From Lumbricus terrestris (taxonomy: Eukaryota > Annelida > Clitellata > Crassiclitellata > Lumbricidae), in the NCBI GenBank assembly GCA_949752735.1, contig OX457037.1:34014956-34078955 (forward strand): a stretch of DNA of 64,000 bases, in the 5' to 3' direction. Under the pieces are notes generated by a model, which was given only the letters and a program-made list of their open reading frames with translations, ran no database searches and was not told the DNA's origin. Shown piece by piece: positions 10,887 to 24,000 of the stretch. How positions within the stretch are numbered: position 1 is the first letter of the stretch; every line of letters starts with the position of its first letter. A program made the position numbers and the translations under genes.

Positions 10887-12311
10887 TTAGGGATCAAAGC
10901 TACAATCTTCCTTTGCTGCTGTGTGTATTGGCGACCATTTTCTCTGAAGGATCTTGGAAACATGGTCGACAATTTCTTCCATTCTCTGAAGTCGAAGTTC
11001 CTTGCTTTCGTCGGTGTAGTAGAAATCAGAATTCGGCTGATGGGCCTTCACAAAAACCTCGCCAGTTGACGTGGCTCCAATTACTTCGTCTTCGTCATCG
11101 TCCTCTGGAGTCGGATGACTTTGCAGTTTCACTCCGAACATCTTCCAGTCATGTCCTCGCAACTCAGCCAGCGAGACGATGGAAGAATCTCTGAGTGGAC
11201 CACAGTAGACAAAATAATTCATCTGCAGGCATTTCTTCACGAAAGACAGAATCACGGAGTCACGGTCGGTCAGTCCATCACCAAAGTCTTGAAACTTTGC
11301 CAGCGTTCTTGAATAGCATGCCGAAACATGTTCTAGAATGTGTGGCTGGTAGCGAGAGTATTTTGAGAAGGTCACTGATGACAGCGGAATCTCAGAATTG
11401 AAGAACTGAATGAGTTCGTGTGAGACAACTGTGTTTCCTATGGTAACGTCTACCTTTAGGGCGAGGTGCTTTGTCAGAAGTTTCTTCCAGCATGATGAAC
11501 TGATGTGTACAGGAGCGGTGTTGCTCGACTGGATCAGAAGAAGGCTTAGGTGATTAAACCACTTCAAATTGCAGAGTTCCATTATGAGGTCTTCTGTTAT
11601 CAAATCCGCATGCAGACCTAGAGACGTCAGCTGGGCGAAATGTTTTGCTGTCTGAACGATTTCGTCCGGCGGTGGAAGTTGGATGTTGCGGGCGAACCAC
11701 GTTTCTGGTCCAGCATCCCTGTCAAATAGACGCAGTTTTTGCAGGTTTGAAATTTGCTCGTTCTCTCTCATGCAGCATAGGATGTCGTATCCCTTGTGAT
11801 CTGGATAAATCGGCCACGACGTGACTGCAAGCGATTTCAGTCGAAAGGCTTTGCTGATCAACGATCCTATGACTCTGAGATCAGATTCTGAGGGAGGCCT
11901 ACGTGTAGTGACGAGGTTAATGGGGTCACCGACCTCTAACGTCAGGCTCTCAAGCCGACAATTCTCAGCAAGTTGGATTATGACTTCTTCGCAAGGCTTC
12001 AGCACCTGTCTCACGTATCCAACAATAATCAACTCAACGTTCTGGAAAAATGCACCGAATGCCCGGATCATTGACGTATAGTGTTCGGGGATAATCACCC
12101 CACGACTCAATCTCGACCTAGGGAGTCGACTTTCATCCAGGTCTCCCAGAAGCACGATCCTGACAGTGTGCCAGAGAGAGGGGTGGTGGAAGATTCCATT
12201 CAGCCGACTGCAAGTTCGAGATACGCGGTTTCTATCACCCAACTCCAACCACGACATCACTTTCACCCATACAACATCCGGTAATCCACTAAAGTCCGCT
12301 AACAAGGCCAT
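10887..12311 (-). CDS. F-box protein, FBXO33/FBXO39-like, intronless
   Basis: Single uninterrupted 474-codon frame. Residues about 8-50 are an F-box: LPDVVWVKVMSWLELGDRNR, then CSRLNGIFHHPSLWHTVRI, the classic L-P-hydrophobic start and the W near the end. F-box proteins recruit substrates to SCF (SKP1-CUL1) ubiquitin ligases through this motif. The remaining 420 residues form an irregular leucine-rich-like array (LESLTLEV, LKSLAVTSW, LQKLRLFDRD, LTSLGLHAD, FNHLSLLLI) and a late segment SLAELRGHDWKMFGVKLQ that resembles the end of FBXO33/FBXO39. The C terminus is acidic (EDDDEDE), then helical and basic. Start chosen as the first ATG, which directly precedes the F-box; a TATA-like promoter lies about 115 bases upstream. 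F-box identity is strong, subfamily moderate. Lack of introns may mean retroposition or intron loss. Confidence 0.88.
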   Translation of the reverse strand: MALLADFSGLPDVVWVKVMSWLELGDRNRVSRTCSRLNGIFHHPSLWHTVRIVLLGDLDESRLPRSRLSRGVIIPEHYTSMIRAFGAFFQNVELIIVGYVRQVLKPCEEVIIQLAENCRLESLTLEVGDPINLVTTRRPPSESDLRVIGSLISKAFRLKSLAVTSWPIYPDHKGYDILCCMRENEQISNLQKLRLFDRDAGPETWFARNIQLPPPDEIVQTAKHFAQLTSLGLHADLITEDLIMELCNLKWFNHLSLLLIQSSNTAPVHISSSCWKKLLTKHLALKVDVTIGNTVVSHELIQFFNSEIPLSSVTFSKYSRYQPHILEHVSACYSRTLAKFQDFGDGLTDRDSVILSFVKKCLQMNYFVYCGPLRDSSIVSLAELRGHDWKMFGVKLQSHPTPEDDDEDEVIGATSTGEVFVKAHQPNSDFYYTDESKELRLQRMEEIVDHVSKILQRKWSPIHTAAKEDCSFDP

Positions 12312-12424
12312 TAATATGTTTCGACTAAGAATTCCTTTAACATAACTTAGCTAAATATTATGGGAGCCAAAAACGTTTGCACCTATCTCCAGCGCACACC
12401 AACTGAAACCATGGCCACTTCAGT

Positions 12425-12448
12425 TATTTATAGCAATACAATACGTCA
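12425..12448 (-). promoter_or_regulatory. TATA box and CRE-like site of the F-box gene
   Basis: On the - strand, TGACGTA (12442-12448) lies nine bases before TATAAATA (12425-12432), about 115-135 bases before the ATG. Order and spacing suit a TATA promoter with an upstream ATF/CREB-type half site. No start-site evidence. Confidence 0.5.
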
Positions 12449-12867
12449 TCGCCTTAACTTTGGCTTCGTTCCTTGCCTGCTCTGAGTACGCACAGAGCTA
12501 CCGTAGATACGCAAGTCCAAGAGAGCAGGCGACGAGTAGAAGGCAAGGGCAAAACTCACCAAATCATAAATACATATTTAATAACGAACAGCAACATACT
12601 TGTACATGCTCACAGTCAGAATTAATAACAATGACACCATGTGTACACTTCACTGCAGTTTCCCATGCTTCCGACTTCATACTTGCTGTTACAATTACAG
12701 AAGAGTTTACCGGTAAGTTTTATGGCATAGTAACAGAAAAAGAAGGACCTATGTACCTTATTGTAACGCCTGCAATTGCATCAGATAAGAACAATCTAAG
12801 ATTAAGGCCCATTATTAACTTCTCAACATCAATAGGCCTGTAATCAAATCAGTATCTTGTGCGTTCC

Positions 12868-12925
12868 TGTGCAAGACTTTGTTTTGTTAAAGCGCTATAT
12901 AAATGCTTCATTGTATTGTATTGTA
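12868..12925 (+). repeat. Dispersed repeat 3' end with (TTGTA)n tail
   Basis: TGTGCAAGACTTTGTTTTGT then TAAAGCGCTATATAAATG and a TTGTA-type tail. The same sequence occurs inverted at 41260-41330, so this is a dispersed family distinct from the main SINE but with the same GCGCTATATAAAT ending. Confidence 0.65.
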
Positions 12926-15397
12926 TATCTTATACAACAAAAATACACAACACTTGATGTAAGTCAATTGGCAAATCGAAAGTAACATGATAGACCCGAA
13001 TAGGACTTGGCTGGCTTATATAGGTCTACAGTTCCACTGTTAATCTGCAATGAGTGTAAGCCTTACATTAAAGTTCTGGCAAGTTGATACAGTTTAACTA
13101 CAAAACAACACTCAAACATGAAAAACATTTATTTTCAAGTCAGACGAGTAAACAAAATGTGGTACATCACAACTAGTTGTTAGCATGTTATTAGACATAA
13201 TCAACCAAGTGCAAGCCCACTTTTAGGTGGGTGCTAATGGTGCCAAAATCAGTTTTATTTTTGATCTTGAATTGACTAAGCCGGTTAATATAATTATTTG
13301 TGGGACTGGTAGAAACAATTATTCTTAAAGATGTACCATAAATTTGGAAAGTAAATTGTTCTGACCTGGTCCGTGAAGGATGAATGGTAATATGATGTGA
13401 ACCACTAATTGTTAAAGCCTTTCACCGACTACCGGCTATTTGTCAAAGGAAAGATTATGTACAAAATCGCCATCATCGCTCAAACGTAGGTGTGACTGTG
13501 AAAGCCCCTCATATCTCTCTGACCTACTTCAAAACCACACGCCCTCAAGGCAAATACAATTTTTAGAAAATCGAAATCAAGTCTTGCAACAAACATCTAA
13601 AAACTGAACGTTTTATATGGGCTCATCTTGACTGATGTTTCTCTGCTCCACCCAGTGCTTCTGAATCACAGCTTCAAGTCATCAACTGCTTGCAAATAAC
13701 AGCACTCAATTCCGCATTATTATTAACATATTCTTAATTGGTATTACCATTCTTCTTCTTCTTCTTATTATTATTATTACTCTTATTATTATTACTGTTA
13801 TTATTATTATTGCTATTATTGATATTATTATTGTTATTATTATTGCTATTATTATTATTATTATTATCTTTTTAATTTTAATTTTTTTTTTCGTCCGAGG
13901 TATATTTATTATTATTATTATTATTATTATTGTTATAGGAATTTTGCGGAGGGTAAAACAGATAATTATTACTACTATTATTATTAGTCTTTATCAGTAT
14001 CTTTATTTAATACCTCCTCCTCATCATCATCATCACTGTCGTCATCGCTGCAGGAGCTTAGTCTATGATAGGGGAGCTTAGCCCCCCTAGTGCAGCCACT
14101 GACCATCATGAGAACCACAACCGCTACCACCACCATCACGACAACCACCACTACCACCACCACTACCACCATTACCACCACCATGGCCACCACCACCACC
14201 ATTGTCATCAACATAATATTAGGCCCTTCATAGGCCTATGTTACACTCAAGCACATGGTAACCTATCCCGAGCCCTAGCAGCAAAGAACGTGGCCCCTTC
14301 CCGTGCGGTGGGGCCCTTACAATGCAGGAACTGGAATGCAGTATTTATTTTAAACACTATGAATGGTTCATATTATGTACAATGTAATCTATATTGTATA
14401 CATAGGCCTACAGTGTACATATATTCTGTATTTACTTCACAGTTTTGTCAGTAAAACCAACATGGATTATGCAATAGTGTCAATAAATGTCACTTTCCTA
14501 GTTATACCTTAAATTGTATGGCCACTTTTAGGGCCCCTTCCTTGCAGGGCCCCTCCAGTCGGAGGATTCAGAGAGTGGTCATTACGCCTCTGAGCCTATC
14601 CATGTAATTTAGTCAACAAAATGATGATGATGCATCCATATACCATACTTTTTAATAGAAACATAAACAACTGTGGAAAAATACGTCAGAAAAGGTAATA
14701 GTAATTAGCGCATCACGAGTGAATCAATGCAATTGCATGTATTTTTGCATTCATGATGCATGAAAAAATTAACTAGTCTCTTTACCAAATGCAGAAATAT
14801 TTTATGATTTCGAGGCACATTGGTTCCTTCAAACAATTGCTCTGCCAGCATGCCCGTGCGGGCCATTTATGAGACCCATATTCCCACATGGGCCCCATTT
14901 CAAGCCCACACGAATGAATCCAATCTAAAAAATGTCCATGGAATGCTGGCTGATTAATGAGGCTTATCGTAAAACATGGGAATGTGGGCAGCCTGTTGTG
15001 GCAAATCATGGGGGTCAATATATTCTTTTGATTCAAAATCTTAGCAAGACTTAGTGTATCTAGAGCTCTCCAAAATTTTCATCAAGTCCGGGAAGCATCA
15101 ATTATATGTAGAGCAGCAATGCAAGCAGCAGCAACAGAAACAACAACAACAACAATATCAACAATAACAACAATAGTGGCAGCAGCATAGAAACCAACAA
15201 TAACAAATATTTTAAAAAGTCTTTAAAAGATATTCAGTGAAAATTGCAACTGCTCTACAAGAACTACTTGGAAAATCACTTCACCGGTTCCAGATACCAA
15301 CAAACATCCAGAGCATATAAGATCAGAAATCTTGAAGTTTCTTCAGAAGGTTATGGAATCCAAAAGATTGTCTCATTTTTTATCTCTATCACAATAT
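12926..15397. other. Intergenic, simple repeats only
   Basis: Contains (TTA)n at about 13760-13985, mixed (CCA)/(CAT) runs at 14100-14210, CAA/CAG-rich sequence at 15120-15190 and no convincing exon. The open frames here (His-rich at 14065, Val-rich at 13984) are read-through of the trinucleotide runs. Confidence 0.7.
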
Positions 15398-15403
15398 TTT
15401 ATT
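15398..15403 (-). terminator. Candidate polyadenylation signal of the LIMPETin gene
   Basis: AATAAA on the - strand, about 690 bases after the stop at 16092. It is the first such hexamer that I found downstream. Tentative. Confidence 0.3.
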
Positions 15404-15423
15404 TGCAGTAAATAACTAGGTGT

Positions 15424-15572
15424 GCAGTCTCTCTCTGTCTCTGTCGGTCTGAAGTGTCTGCCTGCCTGCCTGCCTGCTTCCCACCCTACCTCCCTCCCCT
15501 CCTCCCTCCCTCTCTATCTCTCTCTCATTCTTGCTCTCTGTCTCTGTCTGTTTCTCATTTCTCTCCCTCTGA
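15424..15572. repeat. CT-rich simple repeat
   Basis: Mixed CTCTCTGT, CCTGCCTG and CCTCCCTC runs. The open frames on both strands here are low-complexity artefacts. Confidence 0.85.
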
Positions 15573-16091
15573 AAGTCTGCAAAAGTATTTATGCACAAGA
15601 ATCACTGTTTAACAACTCACAGAAGCATTCAATACAGAGATATTGGTCAGGTTCAAACAGATTTGTCTCAATTGGTGTGCTTAGCACACCAAAGCACTAA
15701 ACATTGGATATTTTGTCATGTTTCTCTTACACACTCTAGATCTGAATCCTGAAATATCCAGTTCGACACTCTACATATCTGCTATCTGAAAAATATTAAT
15801 TCAGACAAACCAAACACTGAAACTGTTCAAGGTACCCGAAACCATCAAGGCATATAAGATCACAAATCTAGGGTCTTCTCCAGAACTTCAACTCTACCTC
15901 TCGTTTGTTACCAATATAATATCAGTTTAAAAAATCTGAATCCTGACTAAGCTTTGTCCGAACGATAAAGAAAAACGCTGATAACGTAATGCCTACTAAG
16001 AATTACGAAAACTACGTCATGTACAGACGGTCAAGTTCGTATCTGGTGGCACAGACTCCAGCTGGAGACGTGTCATGACGCATGTCTGACT

Positions 16092-16264
16092 TCAGTTGGC
16101 TTCCTGTATCCCTTCGGCATCTGCACTGCACTGGCCGCAAAGAACGTCCGACCCATCAAGCAGGAAACCTTTGTTGACGAGCGACATGGTACAGCGGCGA
16201 CACTTGAAGCAGTCTGTGTGCCAGTGACGATTCTCAAACGTCACAAACTTTGTCTTACCAAGAC
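16092..16264 (-). CDS. Lmpt: LIMPETin terminal exon: LIM6 domain and stop
   Basis: Acceptor GGATTTCAG at 16265. Encodes GLGKTKFVTFENRHWHTDCF, KCRRCTMSLVNKGFLLDGSD and VLCGQCSADAEGIQEAN, stop TGA at 16092-16094. Aligns with the last LIM of FHL2-type proteins. Too short for a long open frame but clear from residues and phase. Confidence 0.93.
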
Positions 16265-17979
16265 CTGAAATCCATTATATAATATCAAACTAACTTAAAA
16301 TTAGAAGTTTACCCTAGCTGTGTCGTTCGAGTTAAAACTGCAAAGGATTTAACAAACCGAAAAACAAATAAGATTAAATAAATTAAGTTGAGACAAGAAC
16401 TGGACCAGGTCATGCATTTGGTAGGCACTAGGTGGGGTCAGTTATACGGTCTTTCGACAAGGAATACTGGAGTCTGAAAAGAAAAGATGACACTGACAGA
16501 GATGCAGATGATACAGAGAATCAGAGATGAGATGACAATGCTAAAAATGAAGAATGTGTTCTGAACAGGATGCTGTTATCGTCACATTTATAGACAAACG
16601 GTAACATTGACAAAGTGACATCTGTGAAGTCTTCAATCAGACAACAGAAGAAGCCATATCCTCATTTTAATACAGTTTCCTTGGCTGTGCTGGGGTTGGG
16701 AGCGCCTCTGAGTAGTCCCTTTGAAGAGGCGCTATGCAAATGCGCTGAATGAATGAATCAATCAATCAAACAATCAATTAATCAATTAATTAATTAATTA
16801 ATATCAACGTCAGACAAGAATATGAATTGTCTTGCCAGGACCTGAAATTCATTTAAAAGTAAACTAACTTCAAATTAACTGTGCCGTCTGACGTAAAACT
16901 GTAAAAGAACAATATGTAGGCCTAGATCAAACAGTATTCAAACTATTTTAATCGTAATCGTAATCTCCAAATTTCTAGAGTGCCACTCGAAAGCCAAGCG
17001 CAGGGCACCAGCTTATTCAAGAGCGCTGACCCTCGTGTGTTGAGCTCATTACCACGCTCACAACAAACAATTAGACATTTTTGTAGACATTTTTTATTGA
17101 TCCCATTTCAATCATATAACAAACATGTAACTAAGTAAACATAATCAGAATTAAGCAAAATTCACATGAAGAGTAGGCAGAATAACAACGTGGGAGCAAT
17201 AGGCACACCTATCATGCTGCAACTCCTCAAATATGCATCAAAGGATTTTTATCTTGATATATGGAAGGGATTGATGTTGTCTTACTTGGTAAACTGATCT
17301 ACGAACTTGGAATATGTCAAAGAAATATTGCTGTTAAATTTACATCAAGTACACTGAATTTACATCAAGTACACTGAATTTTCATCAAGTACACTGAATT
17401 TCCATCAAGTACACTGAATTTCCATCAAGTACACTGAATTTCCATCAAGTACACTGAATTTCCATCAAGTACACTGAATTTCCATCAAGTACACTGAATT
17501 TCCATCAAGTACACTGAATTTCCATCAAGTACACTGAATTTCCATCAAGTACACTGAATTTCCATCAAGTACACTGAATTTCCATCAAGTACACTGAATT
17601 TCCATCAAGTACACTGAATTTCCATCAAGTACACTGAATTTCTTTCATCTGTTCGCTGACATTCCTTTCATACATCCCTGTTTTCTTTCTCAGAGGTCTC
17701 TTCAACTCTTTTTTCTATTATCATTACATAGCATATGCTTATGTTTATACACTGTTTGATCAGGTTGGTAGAGCAGCACATAATATGTTAAAGCATGTTT
17801 ACACTTAAGTGATTATAACTTTGAATTTGTGTTGCAAGAATTGGGAGAAGAGGGGTCAATGTTCATGGGTAGCAGCTTTAATTGACTCCGCTTGTACAGT
17901 CGCTCAGCCTGGATTGGGAGTGCTTCTGAGTAGCGATCTTGAAAGGGTGTTATATAAATTCTGATAGATAGATGGATAT

Positions 17980-18020
<41 letters not shown>

Positions 18021-18029
18021 TAGATAGAC

Positions 18030-18076
<47 letters not shown>

Positions 18077-21000
18077 GTCACTATATGGTCACTGTTGCAA
18101 CTTGAACTTGAGTTCAACCCGAGTAAATTTCCATATTGCTAATGATCTCAGTGTTCTTTGTTATTGCACCTTCTGCACTTCTTACAACCAAACACTTTTG
18201 CTAGCATATAATTATGTTACAAGAACTGATCATTCATGAAAATAATTTTGACACTGATTGCTCAACTATAATCAGAATGCTGTGTGTGCGTGTGTGTGTG
18301 TGTGTGTGTGTGCGTGTGTGTGCGCGTGCATGTAGGTGTGTGAGCATGTGAATGTGTGTGCACATGTGCACATGCATGCGTGTGTGTAAAGATGCATACA
18401 TGTAAAAGAAAATAGGCTATATACATGGATAATTGATATACACGTGCCTGTATTATGTGCACACATGCTGAATTAAACAAATTATAATTATTTATGATGA
18501 TGGACACACCATGCAGAAAAATATAACATGAGAAGTTTTTGTGTATAATAGTCTCAAATGGGCAGACTTTGTAGCCACAATATCTCTCAGATCTGGTAGA
18601 CAGCACTGGTAGACAGCACGGTCAGCACCAGTTGGTGATCGTACGACAATTATTACAGACTGCCATTTTTATCATCAAAGTCTACTGAAGTATTTGAATA
18701 TGCCAGCATTCAAAGACTGGATAAACCCCCACTGACTACATCTTAATATAAACACAACTGAAGTCCTCTTAAGTAGTCCTCTAAAATCTCTCTTCTGTCT
18801 CTAATTCCTGCAAATAGATTCCGCCAGTCGACTCAAGAGCATGACCTTGATGGATGTGCCCTGTATTCCAGGTTGACGCTGGAATTTTATTACGCAATTC
18901 TGTTGCTTTTTCTGTAGCAGGCTCAATCTGTTTGGCAGTCTCTACCTCAAGATACTAACCGTGGTCTTGTCCATTCAGCTTTCTCATCAAAGGACTAGTC
19001 TATGCGCATATTACAACATTCATCATCTTTTACTACGATCATCTTGGCAGGAGCTATAACATCGGCATTTATCCTTCCGAGTACATCTTTAGCAGGACAT
19101 GATGGCTGCTCAAGAAACCCTTTCCTCTAACATTAACATCAACAACCAGACAGATTGGCGCCTGCTTATGGCTGCCGCTACTTTATTTTTTAAACTTTAT
19201 TATTACTATACTTTATTATTATTTCTGTGTTTTATTTTACATTTTTTGACGTGTAACCGGGTGTGGTGTGTCACCAGGAATTGTCTGATTTTGAATTAAA
19301 TGAATATACTATCATACATTGACTATTGAAATGCAACACTAAGTTCTCTTTCTTGCTACTCTTATGACTTCATTTCTATCTGAAGATTTAAATGGGGCAA
19401 TTATAATAAAACACAAGACATGAATAACTTCATTATGGCCTTGGACAAATCGCATTTCAAATATGCAATCCATTGGACAAAACCCAGGCAAACAGGTTCC
19501 CTCCTGAGACCAGAACACTGGTAACACAGCGAAAGTTATTTGAAAGTTATAGCATATCAGCCATAAACTAAGTCCAAGCAGACCAGACAAAAGTCTATAG
19601 TGAATTTCTAACAGAGAAAGACTGAGAACCAAGTATTGCTTTGGTTCAAGACACAGCAACAAGAACCAGCTGAGCATCCAATGAGCGAATGTGACATTTG
19701 CGACATTCATGAGATTATCTTCTGAGCTCTGCAGGCAAGTACAATTCACCTGTAACGGTTTTTAAGTCACCTGCTGAGCTCTGCAAATCAACACTGGTCA
19801 ACTGTGACTGCACAATCATCACCTACGTGAGTGATCAAGATGAGCACTGGTCACCTCTGACTGCCATTAAATCACCTAAATTCTAGACACGTACTGTGAC
19901 GTACACACTTGTTGTAGCAGTAGGTCACAATCGAAACAACATTTCATAATGTAACTCCATTTCTATTACAGCAAATCTGTTGTTAATTGCTGCGTTTTGA
20001 CAGCGAATTCCAAGACAATAAGCGAACAACAGTATACAAATGAACACTGCTCCACTGTGACTGTGTAATCATCACCTACCTGAGTCATCTGTGACTTACT
20101 ACATAGTTATCTCAGCTCTGCAGATGAACACTACTCACTTGTGACTGATAATATATTATCTATTCCAATCCAATCGAGCTTAATCTAGCCAACAAACACA
20201 AAAGTAAGCAAATGAATACTCCTCAACAATGACTGAATAATTATCACCTTCTTGAGTGGCCTGTGACAAACTAAACAGTTATCTCAGCTCTTCAAACAAA
20301 GACTACTCACTTTTGACTGATAATTGAATCTAATCTAACTTGAACATCTGTAAATTGCTTCCCAACAGCAGAGCTATTCAGAAGCGCTCTCAACCTGATA
20401 GGCGAGTGAAAACAGAACGGACGCCCACCTGTAATCGCTTCACTGCAGCTAAAGCACTTTTTGGCAAACAGTTGACTGTAGCAGTCGGCACAGAATGGTT
20501 TGTCATCCTGTGAAGTGAATTTCTCTCCAGCCAATGTCTTCGTGCACTGGGAGCACGTGAAGCACTCACGATGCCACGCTGTGTCCTTGAAAGTTAGTCC
20601 ACCCTTTCGAATCACCTGTCCAATAAATAAACACCTTAATTTATAATATATATTAGATTTATTTAGACATTTTATTAGTTTATATAGAGATGCCTGTCCA
20701 TCCGTTTCCTGCTGTGCCACACTGATCCACAACCATAACAATTACACCATGTATCTCACACATCCCTTAATGCTGTGGTTTTCAAACTTTTTCTAGTGAT
20801 GGAAGTCATGGAACCTTAACTCAAAGCACTCGGTTGTTTGTGGAACCATGCGCATTTCACCTGCCCAGCGCATCAAGAAATACATGCAGTTGTAACTCGT
20901 AAAATTTGATAATATTTGAGCCCTAGGCCGCATCCATTTGAACTAACCAATAAAAACAATAAAAGCTTCATAACATGGATGCTGTATAAAATTTTTATTA

Positions 21001-24000
21001 GGCCTTATTTGCTGCTCCTTTGTGCTTGTTAACTGCCACGTTATGTCGACTGGTTATTCTGTCAATTAAACGAATATATATAACATATTTAGTTTTAAAC
21101 AGTTTTAAGCTTTTATTGTCATTTGCACTTCTGGTGCAGTAGGCCATATAAAATAGAACATTGCACAAGCATGCCTTAGAATTCTAATAAGTATAGGTCC
21201 AGTATGCAACGCACTGTCAGAAAACAACTGCATTTCTGCTGTATTTTTTGCCAACAAGTTACTATCAAATTGATAAAATAATCATTAAACTCAGCAGCCT
21301 CAGCTAAGTCCTATGGTTATTTAATTCCTACGTTTATTTAATTCCTACGTTTATTTAATTTCTACGTTTATTTAATTCCTACGGTTATTTAATTCCTATG
21401 GTCACCCACCTCATTGCATTTGGTGCATCGTTTACCGAAGCGCTTTTCAAAGCAACTTGCGCAGTAGATCTTATCGTCTCGTGGAACGAAACTGTTGTTT
21501 GTGATCATTTCATGGCATTCAGCACAGGTGAAGCAGTGCTCATGCCACTTCTTGCCATCGTATTCATACTTCTTCATGCCTAAACACGCCAGGATTTCAA
21601 CGTATTAAATTCTGTTCAAATCAACTGCATTTCAATATATTTAAATTCAATTTTCAATAAACAAATTGTAATGATGGTTAATCACTCCATTTCGTTTCAA
21701 TTTCTCTGTAATTTATTCAAATTGAACATAATGTCTAATCACTTCGCTTGTGTCAATTTCTCTGTGCAGTTTTTTTTTTGACAACAGTAGTAGCTGACAT
21801 ATAGATCTCAAATCTTAGGACTTCCATAGCCCATCAACTGAACACAAGAGCTATAAATTTCTGGTCATCTGGGACCAATGACAACACCAAAAAAGGAATG
21901 TACATATAGTCATAGCAAGGATGGGTTGGGAAGTCTATGGCTGTCCACGTATCTAGCCTAAGAACGAATACACCCAAAGGAAATTTTCAGATTGGATGGA
22001 CTGAAGCAGCAACCAAATGGAGGAACGCATAGGGTGTAAACGGTGGAAGGGGTGAGCTGTTCATGGCCTCAATAACACAGAAAAATCTAAGGACAGTTAG
22101 GCTACACTAGACGTTTGCTCACTGGGTGCCATATGGCAGCTGGTTTACTAAGGCATATACTTACTTACTTTACTTTGTAACAATAATTAATCATAGCAAA
22201 CTGACGGACCTGGTGGTGCAGCATTATTGCAGCCAATCACATTACTTACTGAACATTACACAATGTTCATAAAAAAACTTCACCTCAGGTGCCGAATGCA
22301 AGTAGTTTCTTTACCTGAAAGAAGCCATTATAATTTATTACAAACACCTGCAATTAGCCTTTGATATGAACATATAATTATTAGTCTACCTGTGCGAAAT
22401 ACCTGTCCGCAGGCATCGCACCTTGCGGCAAAGTTGTTGTCGTGACAGTCGGAGCAGAAGAGTTTGTTGTTGACGGAAGCAAACTCCTTGTCGACCAGTG
22501 ACGTTTGGCAGTCAATGCATTTGAAACAGTTTCCATGCCAGTGCATGTCCTTGTACGAAAGGTCCTTGAATAGATCAGATGAGATGAGATGAGATCTATC
22601 TATCTATCTATCTATCTATCTATGTAATTTATATAGCGCCCCTTCAAGGAGTCTACTCAGAGGCGCTCCCGACCCAAGCCCGGTCAAAAAGAAAAGTCTT
22701 GAGCAATCTATAGAAAGAGCCAGACATGTTCCGAGGGTGGGAACGCAGGTTAGAGAGATGGATTGGATATGATATGATAGGATATAGTATGAAAAGATAG
22801 GATAGCATAGGATAAGATGAGATAAGATAAGATGAGATGGGATTCATTCAAGGCCGTAGCTATGGGAGTGTTTTGGGTGTTTGAACACCCCCCGAAATGG
22901 AAAATGTGAAAAAAGTGGAGTGCATTTACGAGGATATGATGTAAAAACCATGAAATAAAACCATCAAAACACACTCCGAAATGGAAAAATGGAAAAAAAC
23001 AGAATTAATTGGTGACATTATTTGAAGATTTCGGCCAGATGACTAAAAACCTTTTTTTCATCAGGTTTTTGGGAAGGGAGATTGGTGACTTCTTGAAGAT
23101 TTCCGCCCGATTATTAAAAAAAGGTCATCCGGTTTTTGCGAAGGGAAATTGGTGAAACACCCCCCGAAATCAAACCCTGGCTACGGCCTTGGATTCATTC
23201 ATTCATTCAGAAAACTTATATAGCGTCCCTTCAAGAAGCCTACTCAGAGGCGTTCCTAGCCACAGCTAAGAAGATAGGTCTTGAGCAACTGGTAGAAGGC
23301 AGGCAAATTATGGATAGGACGGAACAGGACAGGACAGGATAGGATAGGACAAGATAATATAAGATAAGATAGGATAGGATAAGATAAGAATATTCTTTAA
23401 CTGACCAATTTATATCCGCATTTAAGTGTTCAGACATGGTATAGGCCTAATAACGTACATCATTTACAGAGCAAATAAAAAAATCAGATGTTTAATGTTT
23501 TAAAATAGCACACAAAATCCTAAATTCACTATAAGTATGTTCCTATAATGAGCAACTATTTATCCTACACTCTGGTTAACAAGACAAGACATTTAAATAA
23601 GAGGAAGATATATCCACAAAGGAACCATTCATCAATATAGACAGAAAGTAATCAAAGCCACTACCAACCAAGACATTTGACAAAAAGCACACAAGTCATT
23701 GTAAATTGCATCGTGTAGGAGGCACAAGCATATTGAGTATGTCTGTATGTCCGCATGCATGAGCCGTCTGTCTGCTTTCTGTCTATCCCTAGACAATAGC
23801 CAAGCTCCTGGACATTTCAGAAGAAACAACGGAACAGATAACACCCTCTTATCTACTGGCTTTTATTTCCGCTGGCCCCTAGATAGAAATGGGTTTCAAC
23901 GTAAATCAAATGCCACTGATAAAACAACATTTAAAATCCCGATCAGTCTTCATTCTTCAGAGTCATGAGCGCATGCAACTCAATGCTAGGATGCTATCCC

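Noticed and set aside
12460..12843. 127-codon + strand frame upstream of the F-box gene
   Set aside because: No recognisable domain, starts inside the divergent promoter region and has an irregular composition; not supported as a gene.
17337..17641. Possible CRISPR array
   Set aside because: Units are contiguous with no spacers, and this is eukaryotic DNA; a minisatellite.
20765..20960. Possible hAT element starting TGCTGTGGTTTTCAAAC
   Set aside because: The left end is only similar to hAT ends and I found no matching right end or target duplication.
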